This document shows positions 26,074 to 34,485 of a stretch of DNA of 64,000 nucleotides, piece by piece. The notes under the pieces are model-generated. The model worked only from the letters and a program-made list of their open reading frames with translations. It was not told the origin of the DNA and searched no databases. A program made the translations under genes and the position numbers. Source of the stretch: Chitinophaga pinensis (GTDB taxonomy: Bacteria; Bacteroidota; Bacteroidia; Chitinophagales; Chitinophagaceae); the NCBI GenBank assembly GCA_945862385.1, contig CAMAXV010000012.1, positions 18,672 to 82,671 on the forward strand, in the 5' to 3' direction. Within the stretch, counting starts at the first letter, position 1, and every line of letters starts with the position of its first letter.

Positions 26074-27609
26074 ATGGCCGAAAAGATTATCATCCTGGAC
26101 TTCGGTTCCCAATACACACAATTGATAGCCAGGGCTGTAAGGGAAGCAAATGTATATTGTGAAATCATTCCGTACCACAAAGAAATTGACTTTTCAGAAG
26201 ATTTAAAAGGCATTATACTGTCAGGTTCGCCGTTTTCAGTGAATGATCCAAATGCGCCTGAAGTTGATATTCGGGCCTTGGCTTCCAGGAGAAATATCCT
26301 AGGTATTTGTTATGGCGCACAATCAACGGCCAAACAATTCGGAGGCAGGGTTGAACGGTCTGCCAAAAGGGAATATGGAAGAGCTATTCTGGAAACGCGA
26401 TCTGAACATGTCCTTCTTCAAGAGGTTCCGGAAACTTCTCAGGTCTGGATGAGTCATGGTGACTCGATTCTCAAGTTACCAGACAACGCAAATGTTCTGG
26501 CAACAACATCTTCTATTCCTGTAGCGGCATTCCAGTTAAATGAATCCGGAATTAATGAAATACTTGGATTGCAGTTCCATCCGGAAGTGTATCACTCTGA
26601 ATTCGGAAAAAAAATTATCCGCAATTTCTTATACTCCATTTGTGGTTGTAAAGGTGAGTGGACATCAGCTCATTTTATCACAGATACAGTTGCTTCACTG
26701 AAAGAGCAAATTGGCGATAAAAAAGTAGTCATGGCGCTGAGTGGTGGAGTTGATTCAACCGTAGCAGCAACCCTGATACACAAAGCAATTGGTAAAAACC
26801 TCTATGGCATATTTGTTGATAATGGCGTACTCAGAAAAGATGAGTTTGCAGCTGTCTTAAAAACATACGCACAGCTTGATCTGAATGTGAAAGGTGTTGA
26901 TGCAAAAAATGAATTTTATCACGCTTTATCAGGATTAACAAATCCCGAGGAAAAAAGGAAGGCTATAGGAAAGACGTTCATAGATATTTTTGACCAGGAA
27001 GCACAGTTGCTGAGCGATATTTCCTATTTAGGACAGGGAACAATTTACCCTGACGTTATTGAAAGTGTGTCTGTTCATGGACCCTCTGTAACCATCAAGT
27101 CTCACCACAATGTTGGCGGACTTCCTGAAACCATGAAACTTAAGCTGGTTGAGCCTCTCCGATTCCTTTTCAAAGATGAAGTAAGAAGAGTTGGTCAGGA
27201 GTTGGGTATACCGGATGATTTACTTTTCAGACATCCGTTTCCAGGACCCGGACTTGCTATTCGCATTTTGGGTGAAATTACACCTGAAAAGGTTGACCTC
27301 TTGCAGCAGGCAGACCATATTTACATCCAACTGCTTAAAAAGCATGGCTTATATAACCAGGTCTGGCAGGCCGGAGCTATCCTGCTGCCAGTCAAGTCTG
27401 TTGGTGTAATGGGTGATGAACGAACCTATGAATTTACTGTGGCACTGCGGGCAGTCACTTCAGTTGATGGTATGACCGCAGATTGGGCACATCTCCCATA
27501 CAGTTTCCTGGGTGAAATATCCAACGAAATAATAAATCAGGTAAGAGGCATAAACCGGGTTGTTTATGATATATCCAGCAAACCGCCTGCTACCATAGAA
27601 TGGGAATAA
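26074..27609 (+). CDS. guaA: GMP synthase (glutamine-hydrolysing)
   Basis: GuaA aminates XMP to GMP using glutamine and ATP. The 511-residue protein has an N-terminal class I amidotransferase domain with the triad Cys79 (GICYGAQ), His169 and Glu171 ([11 protein letters not shown]), then the ATP pyrophosphatase domain with SGGVDST at 223-229 and the C-terminal dimerisation domain ending [16 protein letters not shown], the universal family ending. The start at 26074 gives [20 protein letters not shown], the usual N-terminus. A secreted protein gene follows by 17 bp. Confidence 0.98.
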   Translation: MAEKIIILDFGSQYTQLIARAVREANVYCEIIPYHKEIDFSEDLKGIILSGSPFSVNDPNAPEVDIRALASRRNILGICYGAQSTAKQFGGRVERSAKREYGRAILETRSEHVLLQEVPETSQVWMSHGDSILKLPDNANVLATTSSIPVAAFQLNESGINEILGLQFHPEVYHSEFGKKIIRNFLYSICGCKGEWTSAHFITDTVASLKEQIGDKKVVMALSGGVDSTVAATLIHKAIGKNLYGIFVDNGVLRKDEFAAVLKTYAQLDLNVKGVDAKNEFYHALSGLTNPEEKRKAIGKTFIDIFDQEAQLLSDISYLGQGTIYPDVIESVSVHGPSVTIKSHHNVGGLPETMKLKLVEPLRFLFKDEVRRVGQELGIPDDLLFRHPFPGPGLAIRILGEITPEKVDLLQQADHIYIQLLKKHGLYNQVWQAGAILLPVKSVGVMGDERTYEFTVALRAVTSVDGMTADWAHLPYSFLGEISNEIINQVRGINRVVYDISSKPPATIEWE

Positions 27610-27614
27610 TTGAG

Positions 27615-27622
27615 TAATTTTG
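27615..27622 (+). promoter_or_regulatory. -7 promoter box (TAATTTTG) 4 nt before the start codon
   Basis: This exact TAnnTTTG match lies between the guaA stop and the next ATG at 27627. Transcription from it would give a nearly leaderless mRNA. No -33 TTG is visible. Confidence 0.35.
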
Positions 27623-27626
27623 GTGG

Positions 27627-28793
27627 ATGAAAACCACCCTATTACTGATTTCCATATTCTGTGCTGCAACCGCTTTTACACAGGAAAAAAAAACAAAATT
27701 TGAATTTGGATTGTTCAGTTCATTATACCTTGATCAGTATTTCAATCATGATAATGAACTGATTAATCCCCGTGATTTTCCAAAACAAGCACTTTCCGCA
27801 CTTGAATTCTACGAAGGGGCTACACTTGCAATAGATTCTCTTAATGCTGTTGGTAAATCTGTAAGCCTTAAGCTTTATGATGTACAAAGTTTTCAGGGGA
27901 ATATCAGTAAAGCATTTGAAAATGGGGACTTTGATAAACTGGACCTGATTATTGCGCAGGTTGGTGGTAATGAATTTTTCCAGCTGGCAATCATTGCACG
28001 GGAAATGAATATTCCCATAATTAATGCTACTTACCCCAATACAAGAGGGATTACAGCATCACCAGATTTATATATTGTAAACCCCAGAATTAATGTCCAT
28101 CTTGAGGTAATCCACCAAAAAATTGGAAGAAACTGGAAAACAGCCAATATTGTATGGTTCACCAAAGAAAAGGCAGCAGAAAAACAACTTGAAAATATTT
28201 TTGGAACCCTAAACAGACAACAGGGAACAAATGGATTAAGGTATAAAACTGTTTACCTGAAGGAAGACTTCAGTATCTCAGATGTTAGCAAAAATTTTGA
28301 CAGCACCAAAGCAAATGTCTGGGTATTGGGAAGCTTTGATGAAGCCTTTGCTGCAAAATTTGTGAGTGTAGCCAACAACATGCTGCACAAAGATAAATTA
28401 CACCTTATTGGAATGCCCAACTGGGAGTCTTTGAAAGAAATACAAGCTAAACAATATTCAAACCTTGCTCTTTACTATACAATGGCATTTTATTTACCGC
28501 ATGAAAATTCATTCGTAAGGAGAATGGATGAAATTTTCAAAACTTCCATGGGGATAAAAAGTCCAACTATGGCCCTAAAAGGTTTTGAAATAACCTATTA
28601 TTTTTGTTCTCTACTGGATAAATACGGAAAAATCAAAACCGGTCAACCAGCAGAGGCAGGTTTTAAAGTGTTAACCGATTTTGATTTTCAGCCTGTATTT
28701 TTGAATCAGACCTCAGGTGAGCCTGATTTTATTGAAAATAAAAATATTAAATTCATCAGAAGGTTGAACAACCTTGCTCTCCCCTATTTTTAG
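27627..28793 (+). CDS. secreted periplasmic-binding-protein-like protein (type 1 fold)
   Basis: The product has 388 residues with a signal peptide (KTTLLLISIFCAATAFTQ) and a mature part that reads like a type 1 periplasmic-binding fold as in LivJ or receptor ligand-binding regions: ALSALEFYEGATLAIDSLNA in the first lobe, DLIIAQVGGNEFFQLAIIA and NIPIINATYPNT around the hinge, NARINVHLEVI-like helix and TANIVWFTKE opening the second lobe. No ABC permease or ATPase lies nearby, so a transport role is doubtful; in Bacteroidota such proteins often stand alone. The ligand is unknown. It overlaps the convergent beta-propeller gene by 4 bp. Confidence 0.75.
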   Translation: MKTTLLLISIFCAATAFTQEKKTKFEFGLFSSLYLDQYFNHDNELINPRDFPKQALSALEFYEGATLAIDSLNAVGKSVSLKLYDVQSFQGNISKAFENGDFDKLDLIIAQVGGNEFFQLAIIAREMNIPIINATYPNTRGITASPDLYIVNPRINVHLEVIHQKIGRNWKTANIVWFTKEKAAEKQLENIFGTLNRQQGTNGLRYKTVYLKEDFSISDVSKNFDSTKANVWVLGSFDEAFAAKFVSVANNMLHKDKLHLIGMPNWESLKEIQAKQYSNLALYYTMAFYLPHENSFVRRMDEIFKTSMGIKSPTMALKGFEITYYFCSLLDKYGKIKTGQPAEAGFKVLTDFDFQPVFLNQTSGEPDFIENKNIKFIRRLNNLALPYF

Positions 28794-29881
28794 TCAACCC
28801 AGTCAGCCACGAATATATTTGTATCACGTGTTCCCCCATTATTTCTGTTGGAACAAAAAACAACCTTTTTCCCATCTGTACTGAACATTGGAAAGGCATC
28901 AAAACCCTTATCACGACTAATTTTCTTCAAATCTGATCCATCTTCATTCATTGTATAAAGGTTGAATGGAAATCCTCTTTTATATTCATGATTCGATGCA
29001 AAAATTATTGTTTTACTATCGGGCATATATGCCGGAGCCCAGTTTGCCTGTCCAAGTTTACTCACTTGTTTAGCCTGGCTTCCATCTGCATTTGCAATCC
29101 AAACCTCCATTTGGGTAGGTGCTACAAGATTTTCCTTCAAGAGATCCTTATATTCCTTGATTTCACTCTCTGTCTGCGGTCGGGAAGCTCTCCAGATTAT
29201 TTTTTTGCCATCCGGACTAAACCAGGCGCCTCCATCATATCCAAGCTGATTGGTTATTCTTTTGGTCTTACCAGATTTTAAATCCATTGTATACAAGTCG
29301 ATATCGCCATCCCTTGTTGAAGTAAACAACATTGTTTTGCCATCAGGAGAAATAGTTGCTTCTGCATCATAACCGGGATTATCTGTCAGTTGCTTGGTTA
29401 TTTTACCATCCATATTTGATACAAAAATGTCGTACTCCGGATAAAGTGGCCAGATATACTTATTACCGTATTTTGCTCTGTCTGGAACCGGGGGACAAGC
29501 TTCACTGGCAAGGTGTGTTGATGCAAAAACAACATGTTTGTTGTCTTTCAGGAAAGCCCCACAAGTTGTTCTGCCTTTTCCGGTACTTACCAATCTGGGT
29601 TCAAATTTTTCATTTGCGCTTTCAGGAATCTTACCCACATAAATCTGATCACAGGGAATACCTTCTTTTGCATAAGTTTTCTGGAAAACAAGCCATTTTC
29701 CATCGAAACTAAAATAGGCCTCTGCATTATCCCCACCAAAGGTTAGTTGACGGATATTTTTAAAATGTGATTCAGCAGCATACTGCAGGCTATCCTGGGC
29801 TGATGTGCTTTGCAAGCTGATAAAGCAAAAGATTATCAAAAATGGCGCAATAAACTTGTAAGCAGACAACGATTTACTCAT
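28790..29881 (-). CDS. secreted TolB-like beta-propeller protein (PD40 repeats)
   Basis: This protein of 363 residues has a signal peptide (about 1-28, ending TSAQD) and at least five PD40/WD40-like blades with the pattern FSPDGKKIIW or FSTDGKKVVFCSNR: AYFSFDGKWLVFQ, ATISPDGKTMLFTSTRDGD, AWFSPDGKKIIWRASRP, PAYMPDSKTIIFASNHE and PMFSTDGKKVVFCSNRN. Such propellers resemble the C-terminal half of TolB and the sensor part of prolyl oligopeptidases, but no TolB N-terminal domain or peptidase domain is present. It is probably periplasmic or surface-exposed and has a binding or scaffold role; its partner is unknown. Confidence 0.82.
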   Translation of the reverse strand: MSKSLSAYKFIAPFLIIFCFISLQSTSAQDSLQYAAESHFKNIRQLTFGGDNAEAYFSFDGKWLVFQKTYAKEGIPCDQIYVGKIPESANEKFEPRLVSTGKGRTTCGAFLKDNKHVVFASTHLASEACPPVPDRAKYGNKYIWPLYPEYDIFVSNMDGKITKQLTDNPGYDAEATISPDGKTMLFTSTRDGDIDLYTMDLKSGKTKRITNQLGYDGGAWFSPDGKKIIWRASRPQTESEIKEYKDLLKENLVAPTQMEVWIANADGSQAKQVSKLGQANWAPAYMPDSKTIIFASNHEYKRGFPFNLYTMNEDGSDLKKISRDKGFDAFPMFSTDGKKVVFCSNRNNGGTRDTNIFVADWVD

Positions 29882-29959
29882 AATTGGATATTATTAGGCA
29901 AAATAATAAAATTACATGACCTCTGCAGGCTTTGAATGGATTAAAAGGATAGATATTCC

Positions 29960-29967
29960 TAATTTTG
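29960..29967 (+). promoter_or_regulatory. -7 promoter box (TAATTTTG) 3 nt before the TPR lipoprotein start
   Basis: This exact TAnnTTTG match ends 3 nt before the ATG at 29971, predicting a leaderless or near-leaderless transcript. A TTTG at 29931-29934 is 25 bp away, longer than ideal. Confidence 0.4.
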
Positions 29968-29970
29968 GAC

Positions 29971-30786
29971 ATGCAACTGATGTATTTTTTCATATTAACG
30001 CTAATCATCAATCTTTTATTATCAACATCATGTAATCAAAGTAGTCGTGAACCAGCAACTGCCGCAACTAACAAAAGGGAAGTATATATTGAAAATGACG
30101 CAAAAATATTTCCTGATTCTGCATCAGTCCAGCTGAAATGGGCAGAAACCCTTATAAGTGCCGGAGATACATCAAAAGCAATTGATGTACTCTTACTATT
30201 CCAGGAAAAATTTCCGGGAGATACCCGGATTCTGAATGCACTTTCTTACGCTTTTACGTTATCCAAAGACACATCTGCTGCAGTATCATATCTTGAGCAA
30301 TCACTATCCAATAATCCCAATCAGCCGGATAGTGAGATGGAACTGGCCTTTCTATATCAGTTACAGCATAACAAAAACTGGGAAAAAGCCACAGCAGACA
30401 TGATTGCAGATAAGGTTAATCAAATCAGGTCTTCAAGAGGATATTTTGTAAGAGGAGTCTTTGAATCAAATCAAAATCAAATTGAAAACGCCATTCGGTC
30501 TTTTGATTCATCAATCATGAAACAATTTACTTTTACTGATGCTTTTATTGAAAGATCCATTCTTCTTTTCGAGCAACAAAGAGTAGATGAAGCATTAATT
30601 GGTTTATACAAAGCCCTTGAGCTCGACAGAAAGAATCCTGATATTTACTTCCTGATTGGAGAATGCCTGGAAAAACAACATAAAAATGAAGAGGCACGTA
30701 ATTTCTACCTTCAGGTGCTAGAGTTATATCCATCACACCAGGGAGCTCGCCAAAACTTAAATAATTTACCTCAACCCAAAAAATAA
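29971..30786 (+). CDS. TPR-repeat lipoprotein
   Basis: This exported lipoprotein has about 271 residues. The signal peptide MYFFILTLIINLLLSTSC ends at a lipobox Cys. The rest is built of tetratricopeptide repeats: SVQLKWAETLISAGDTSKA, TRILNALSYAFTLSKDTSAA, RGYFVRGVFESNQNQIENA, DAFIERSILLFEQQRVDEA and DIYFLIGECLEKQHKNEEA. TPR lipoproteins of this kind serve as assembly or scaffold factors in the periplasm. An upstream in-frame TTG at 29965 is part of the -7 box and is not used; ATG 29971 or 29980 is likely. The rpe gene starts 2 bp after the stop. Confidence 0.85.
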   Translation: MQLMYFFILTLIINLLLSTSCNQSSREPATAATNKREVYIENDAKIFPDSASVQLKWAETLISAGDTSKAIDVLLLFQEKFPGDTRILNALSYAFTLSKDTSAAVSYLEQSLSNNPNQPDSEMELAFLYQLQHNKNWEKATADMIADKVNQIRSSRGYFVRGVFESNQNQIENAIRSFDSSIMKQFTFTDAFIERSILLFEQQRVDEALIGLYKALELDRKNPDIYFLIGECLEKQHKNEEARNFYLQVLELYPSHQGARQNLNNLPQPKK

Positions 30787-30788
30787 AC

Positions 30789-31439
30789 ATGCCAATAATT
30801 GCTCCCTCTCTTTTAGCCGCAGATTTTCTTAACCTGCAAGAAGCCTGTTCCATGATTAATCGTTCTGAAGCAGAATGGTTTCACTTGGACGTAATGGACG
30901 GACGCTTCGTCCCCAACATCAGCTTTGGATTACCGGTTATTTCATCAATAAAAAAAGCTACCCATAAAGTTTTTGACGTTCACCTGATGATTGAAGAACC
31001 TGAAAAATTTGCTCAGGCATTTAAAGCTGCCGGTGCAGATATTCTTACTGTACATGTTGAAGCCTGTAATCATCTGAATAGGAATCTGGAGCAAATCAGA
31101 TCCCTGAATATGAAAGCTGGAGTAGCTTTAAATCCACATACCCCCATTTCCCAGATTGAAGAAGTGCTTTGTGATGCTGATCTTGTGTGTATCATGACCG
31201 TTAATCCTGGTTTTGGCGGACAAAAATTTATCACTTCTATGCTTTCGAAGATAGAAAGGTTAAAGAACGCCATAATCAGACAAAACAGCAAGGCTTTGAT
31301 TGAAATCGACGGTGGCGTAACACTTGAAAATGCTGAGACCATAGTAAAAGCAGGAGCAGATATTCTTGTGGCAGGCAGTACTGTATTCAATTCAGCAGAT
31401 CCTGAAGGAGTGATTGTGCAACTCAAAAATATACATTAA
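30789..31439 (+). CDS. rpe: ribulose-phosphate 3-epimerase
   Basis: Rpe interconverts ribulose-5-phosphate and xylulose-5-phosphate in the pentose phosphate pathway. The 216-residue TIM barrel starts MPIIAPSLLAADFLNL and contains FHLDVMDGRFVPNISFG with the catalytic Asp and metal ligands, HLMIEEP, MTVNPGFGGQKFI and the second catalytic Asp in IEIDGGV, plus the phosphate-binding VAGSTVF. It begins 2 bp after the TPR lipoprotein gene and may be co-transcribed with it. Confidence 0.97.
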   Translation: MPIIAPSLLAADFLNLQEACSMINRSEAEWFHLDVMDGRFVPNISFGLPVISSIKKATHKVFDVHLMIEEPEKFAQAFKAAGADILTVHVEACNHLNRNLEQIRSLNMKAGVALNPHTPISQIEEVLCDADLVCIMTVNPGFGGQKFITSMLSKIERLKNAIIRQNSKALIEIDGGVTLENAETIVKAGADILVAGSTVFNSADPEGVIVQLKNIH

Positions 31440-31519
31440 CAATTGTGTCGAGGGAAATTTGAACAAGTCTTTTCACATTTTGTTTTTATTACAAACGCTT
31501 CTCATCCCGGAGAATAGAT

Positions 31520-31527
31520 TAAATTTG
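31520..31527 (+). promoter_or_regulatory. -7 promoter box (TAAATTTG) for phoH
   Basis: This exact TAnnTTTG match lies 34 bp before the TTG start of phoH. I find no TTG at the preferred -33 distance. Confidence 0.4.
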
Positions 31528-31561
31528 AACTAGACAACATAAAAGTTTTAAAACACACACA

Positions 31562-32524
31562 TTGACAGAAACAATTATCAACCTGGAATCAATTAATCCC
31601 ATTGAATTTTTTGGTGTAAACAACGGGAAATTGGATTTGCTTAAAAAAAGATTCCCACTTTTAAAAATTCTCAGCAGGGGGACACAGATAAAATTAAGTG
31701 GCGCACCTGAGATGATTGATCAGGCCAAGGAGAAAATAGAGATACTGGTTCAGTATCTTGAGCGAAACGGCAACGTCAGTCACAATTATTTTGAACAAAT
31801 CCTCGGAGGTGATGACGCAGAAGAGGTAGATCATTTTGTAGAAAAGAATCCCCATGAAGTTCTCGTTTTTGGTCCAAATGGCAAGTCTGTGCGAGCAAGG
31901 ACGCAAAACCAGAAGAAAATGGTGAGCATGGCAGAAAATAATGATATCATTTTTGCTATTGGGCCAGCAGGTACCGGAAAAACATACACAGCGGTTGCCT
32001 TAGCTGTAAGGGCATTGAAAAACAAATCTGTTAAAAAAATCATCCTCACCAGACCTGCCGTTGAGGCAGGAGAAAGTCTTGGATTTCTTCCCGGGGACCT
32101 CAAAGAAAAGATTGATCCGTATTTAAGGCCGCTTTATGATGCCCTTGATGATATGATTCCGGCTGACAAACTTGGATATTATATGTCTACCCGTGTTATT
32201 GAAATTGCACCGCTGGCATATATGAGGGGTAGGACACTTGATAACGCGTTCATCATTCTGGATGAAGCCCAAAACACAACTGACCTCCAGATTAAAATGT
32301 TCTTAACCCGCATTGGAGCCAATGCAAAAGCCATTATAACTGGAGATTTGAGTCAGATTGATTTACCTAAAAATCAAAAAAGCGGACTAACCAAGGCAAC
32401 TAAGATTCTCAAAAATATTGATGGGATTGCCCACATTGAACTTGACGAAGAAGATGTTGTAAGGCACAAACTTGTTAAAGCCATTATCAGAGCCTATGAC
32501 AGAGATCAGCAAAATGAAAACTAA
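31562..32524 (+). CDS. phoH: PhoH-like ATPase
   Basis: The product has 320 residues. An N-terminal KH-like nucleic-acid-binding region (about 10-70) is followed by the PhoH ATPase core with Walker A GPAGTGKT at 134-141, [19 protein letters not shown] at 162-180 and Walker B IILDEAQ at 231-237, then the sensor segment [11 protein letters not shown]. PhoH proteins are ribosome- or RNA-associated ATPases linked to RNA turnover. The start is a TTG at 31562, as no ATG lies near the conserved N-terminus. The 3' end overlaps the following lipoprotein gene by 11 nt. Confidence 0.94.
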   Translation: MTETIINLESINPIEFFGVNNGKLDLLKKRFPLLKILSRGTQIKLSGAPEMIDQAKEKIEILVQYLERNGNVSHNYFEQILGGDDAEEVDHFVEKNPHEVLVFGPNGKSVRARTQNQKKMVSMAENNDIIFAIGPAGTGKTYTAVALAVRALKNKSVKKIILTRPAVEAGESLGFLPGDLKEKIDPYLRPLYDALDDMIPADKLGYYMSTRVIEIAPLAYMRGRTLDNAFIILDEAQNTTDLQIKMFLTRIGANAKAIITGDLSQIDLPKNQKSGLTKATKILKNIDGIAHIELDEEDVVRHKLVKAIIRAYDRDQQNEN

Positions 32525-32945
32525 GATGAAAAGACTTCTCTCATTAACGGGAATCATACTTTTTGTTTTTATAGGTTGTACAGAACCGGAAGGATATCAA
32601 CAACCAGAAGACCCACTTGATGCGGGCAGAGAGTTTATCAGAGCAGTAATGGATGGTGATTACGAAGAAGCTGAACTCTATCTTTCAACAAATGCAGAAG
32701 ATAAGGAATTGTTTTCCCGGTACAAGCAATACATGAAAAAACAACCACAAAAAGAAAGACTATCCTTAAAATCGGCATCAATCATTATAAACAAAATGGA
32801 AAATCAGGGTGATAGTATATGCCTGATCAATTTTTCCAATTCGCATTCAATGAAACCAATGGATTTGAAAGTTATCAATGAAAAAAATGGCTGGAAAGTA
32901 GACTTCAGCTATACTTTTTCAGGCAATTTGCCATTACAGGATTGA
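32514..32945 (+). CDS. DUF4878-like lipoprotein
   Basis: The product is a small lipoprotein of about 143 residues. Its type II signal peptide [16 protein letters not shown] ends in a lipobox. The mature part ([19 protein letters not shown], then SINFSNS-like strands and [16 protein letters not shown]) matches the NTF2-like, DUF4878 type of fold: two helices with a growing count of residue pairs, then a curved sheet. The frame is open back to 32472 inside phoH, but ATG 32514 or 32526 gives a proper signal peptide. Its function is unknown. Confidence 0.75.
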   Translation: MKTKMKRLLSLTGIILFVFIGCTEPEGYQQPEDPLDAGREFIRAVMDGDYEEAELYLSTNAEDKELFSRYKQYMKKQPQKERLSLKSASIIINKMENQGDSICLINFSNSHSMKPMDLKVINEKNGWKVDFSYTFSGNLPLQD

Positions 32946-32967
32946 TTTTTTATAAAGGAAAGAGCAT

Positions 32968-33357
32968 ATGGACAATAAAAAAATCAAAATGGAAACTATT
33001 TTAATATTACTGCTGATTGGTTTAGCAGCAGGTTTTTTAGGTGGTTTAGTTGGAATTGGAGGTGGTGTTTTAATAGTTCCGGCACTGGTTTTATTGTTAG
33101 GCCTCAGTCAGCATATGGCTCAGGGAATTTCTTTGGCCATGATACTATTCCCTGTAGGTATTCTTGGGGTGATTAATTATTACAAAAACGGCTATGTCGA
33201 CTTCAAATATGCAGGACTCATTGCATTAGGTTTTTTTGCAGGAAGCTACCTGGGAAGTAAATTTTCTTTAAGTCTCTCTCAGGATACAGTTAAAAAAATA
33301 TTTGCAGTGGTGATGATATTATTATCGATAAAATTATTGTTTTCAGGCAAAAAATGA
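32968..33357 (+). CDS. half-size TauE/SafE-family membrane protein
   Basis: The 129-residue protein carries the TauE/SafE anion-exporter signature GLAAGFLGGLVGIGGGVLIV followed by VPALVLLLG and, further on, ALGFFAGSYLGSKF. About four helices are present, corresponding to one of the two inverted halves of the usual eight-helix transporter of roughly 250 residues. It would have to act as a homodimer or with another half. A second ATG at 32989 may be the true start, since it opens the first helix (METILILLLIGLAAG). It lies 22 bp after the DUF4878-like gene. The substrate is unknown. Confidence 0.82.
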   Translation: MDNKKIKMETILILLLIGLAAGFLGGLVGIGGGVLIVPALVLLLGLSQHMAQGISLAMILFPVGILGVINYYKNGYVDFKYAGLIALGFFAGSYLGSKFSLSLSQDTVKKIFAVVMILLSIKLLFSGKK

Positions 33358-33404
33358 TGTGGATTATTGTTGTTACTGCATCAAATTGGTAAATATCCGT
33401 CTAC

Positions 33405-33992
33405 TTGACAAAAGACTACGCGCAACTAAATGACAAAGATTTATTAGAACATTACAGGGTTTCTGGCGACAATAAATTTATTGGAACCTTGCTTGCCCGT
33501 TATAGTCTGATGGTTTTTGGTGTGTGTATGAAGTACCTAAAGAGTACTGCTGATGCACAGGATGCTGCCCAACAGGTTTTTGAAAAAGCATATATTGAAG
33601 CTGATAAATACGAAATCCCCTATTTTAAAAGCTGGATTTATACGGTTGCACGAAATATCTGTCTGATGAGATTACGAACCCACAGGCATCAAATTGAACC
33701 TATTGAAGAAATGCAGGAAATGCCGGATCTGGAGATTATTTCGGCTGATGAACTCAAACTCAAAGAGTTTTTAAAGGAAGAAGAAAATGCCAGTCTGCAC
33801 GAGGCCCTCACTCAACTTAATCAGGATCAGTCAAATTGCATCAAACTATTTTATTTTGAAAAAAAATCATACCAGGAAATTCAGCAGAAAACCGGATACA
33901 CATTTCAGCAGGTAAAAAGCCATATCCAGAATGGCAAACGCATGTTGCGCAACATTTTAGGAAAAAAATCAGAATCACATGAAAGAGATTAA
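33405..33992 (+). CDS. ECF-type RNA polymerase sigma factor
   Basis: This sigma-70 family protein has 195 residues. Region 2 includes YSLMVFGVCMKYLKSTADAQ, DAAQQVFEKAYIEA and FKSWIYTVARNICLMRLR (about 30-95); region 4 includes LNQDQSNCIKLFYFEKKSYQ, EIQQKTGYTFQQVKSHIQNG and KRMLRNIL (about 140-185). Region 3 is absent, which defines the ECF group. The start is a TTG at 33405. The next gene overlaps by 14 nt and encodes a small membrane protein that is likely to be its anti-sigma factor. Target genes are unknown. Confidence 0.92.
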   Translation: MTKDYAQLNDKDLLEHYRVSGDNKFIGTLLARYSLMVFGVCMKYLKSTADAQDAAQQVFEKAYIEADKYEIPYFKSWIYTVARNICLMRLRTHRHQIEPIEEMQEMPDLEIISADELKLKEFLKEEENASLHEALTQLNQDQSNCIKLFYFEKKSYQEIQQKTGYTFQQVKSHIQNGKRMLRNILGKKSESHERD

Positions 33993-34329
33993 TGAAGCGC
34001 AGGAACATCAGGGAGAAGGCAAAATCGCATTGAAACTCCTGGACTATATAAACGGTAATTTATCCCGTAAAGAACAATGGGAAATTGAAGAAATGATGAA
34101 TACCGATTCAGCTATTTCAGATGCCATAGAGGGCCTTAAACAGTTTGAATATCCAGCTGAAATAATTACCATTCAACAACAACTTAACAAAAGAATTTTA
34201 TCCAAAACATTGAAGAATAAGAGATACAAGTTCAAGCCTATTCAATTTCCATTATGGATTATTCTTGTTGTGATTGCTCTCATGTTAATAGGATTGGCTG
34301 GAATGGGAATTATACAATTGTTAAAATAA
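33979..34329 (+). CDS. putative membrane-anchored anti-sigma factor
   Basis: The product has 116 residues: a soluble N-terminal part and one membrane helix at about 92-113 (LWIILVVIALMLIGLAGMGI), with almost nothing after it, so it is cytoplasmic with a C-terminal anchor. The N-terminal LLDYINGNLSRKEQWEIEEM and DAIEGLKQF motif is the one often found in Bacteroidota anti-sigma and related regulatory proteins. No zinc-binding HxxxCxxC is present. It overlaps the sigma gene by 14 nt. With no periplasmic domain, how it would sense a signal is unclear; the function is inferred from position and the motif. Confidence 0.68.
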   Translation: MKEINEAQEHQGEGKIALKLLDYINGNLSRKEQWEIEEMMNTDSAISDAIEGLKQFEYPAEIITIQQQLNKRILSKTLKNKRYKFKPIQFPLWIILVVIALMLIGLAGMGIIQLLK

Positions 34330-34447
34330 AACATATATAATATTTGTATAATTCATTACTATCCCATACATTTATATCTAACATTACTTAGAAATAATTA
34401 ATTCTTCTATATAGGCACCTAGTTTTGATTATGACCAAAACCAACTG

Positions 34448-34485
34448 AAAGAGGTCCGGATAAAATCTGGATCTCTTTGCTTTTA
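34448..34485 (+). terminator. intrinsic terminator between the sigma operon and a convergent gene
   Basis: A 13-bp stem (AAAGAGGTCCGGA at 34448-34460 with TCTGGATCTCTTT at 34466-34478, G-U pairs included) with a 5-nt loop is followed by GCTTTT. It lies about 120 bp after the anti-sigma stop and directly beyond the stop of the minus-strand gene, so it may serve both directions. Confidence 0.75.
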
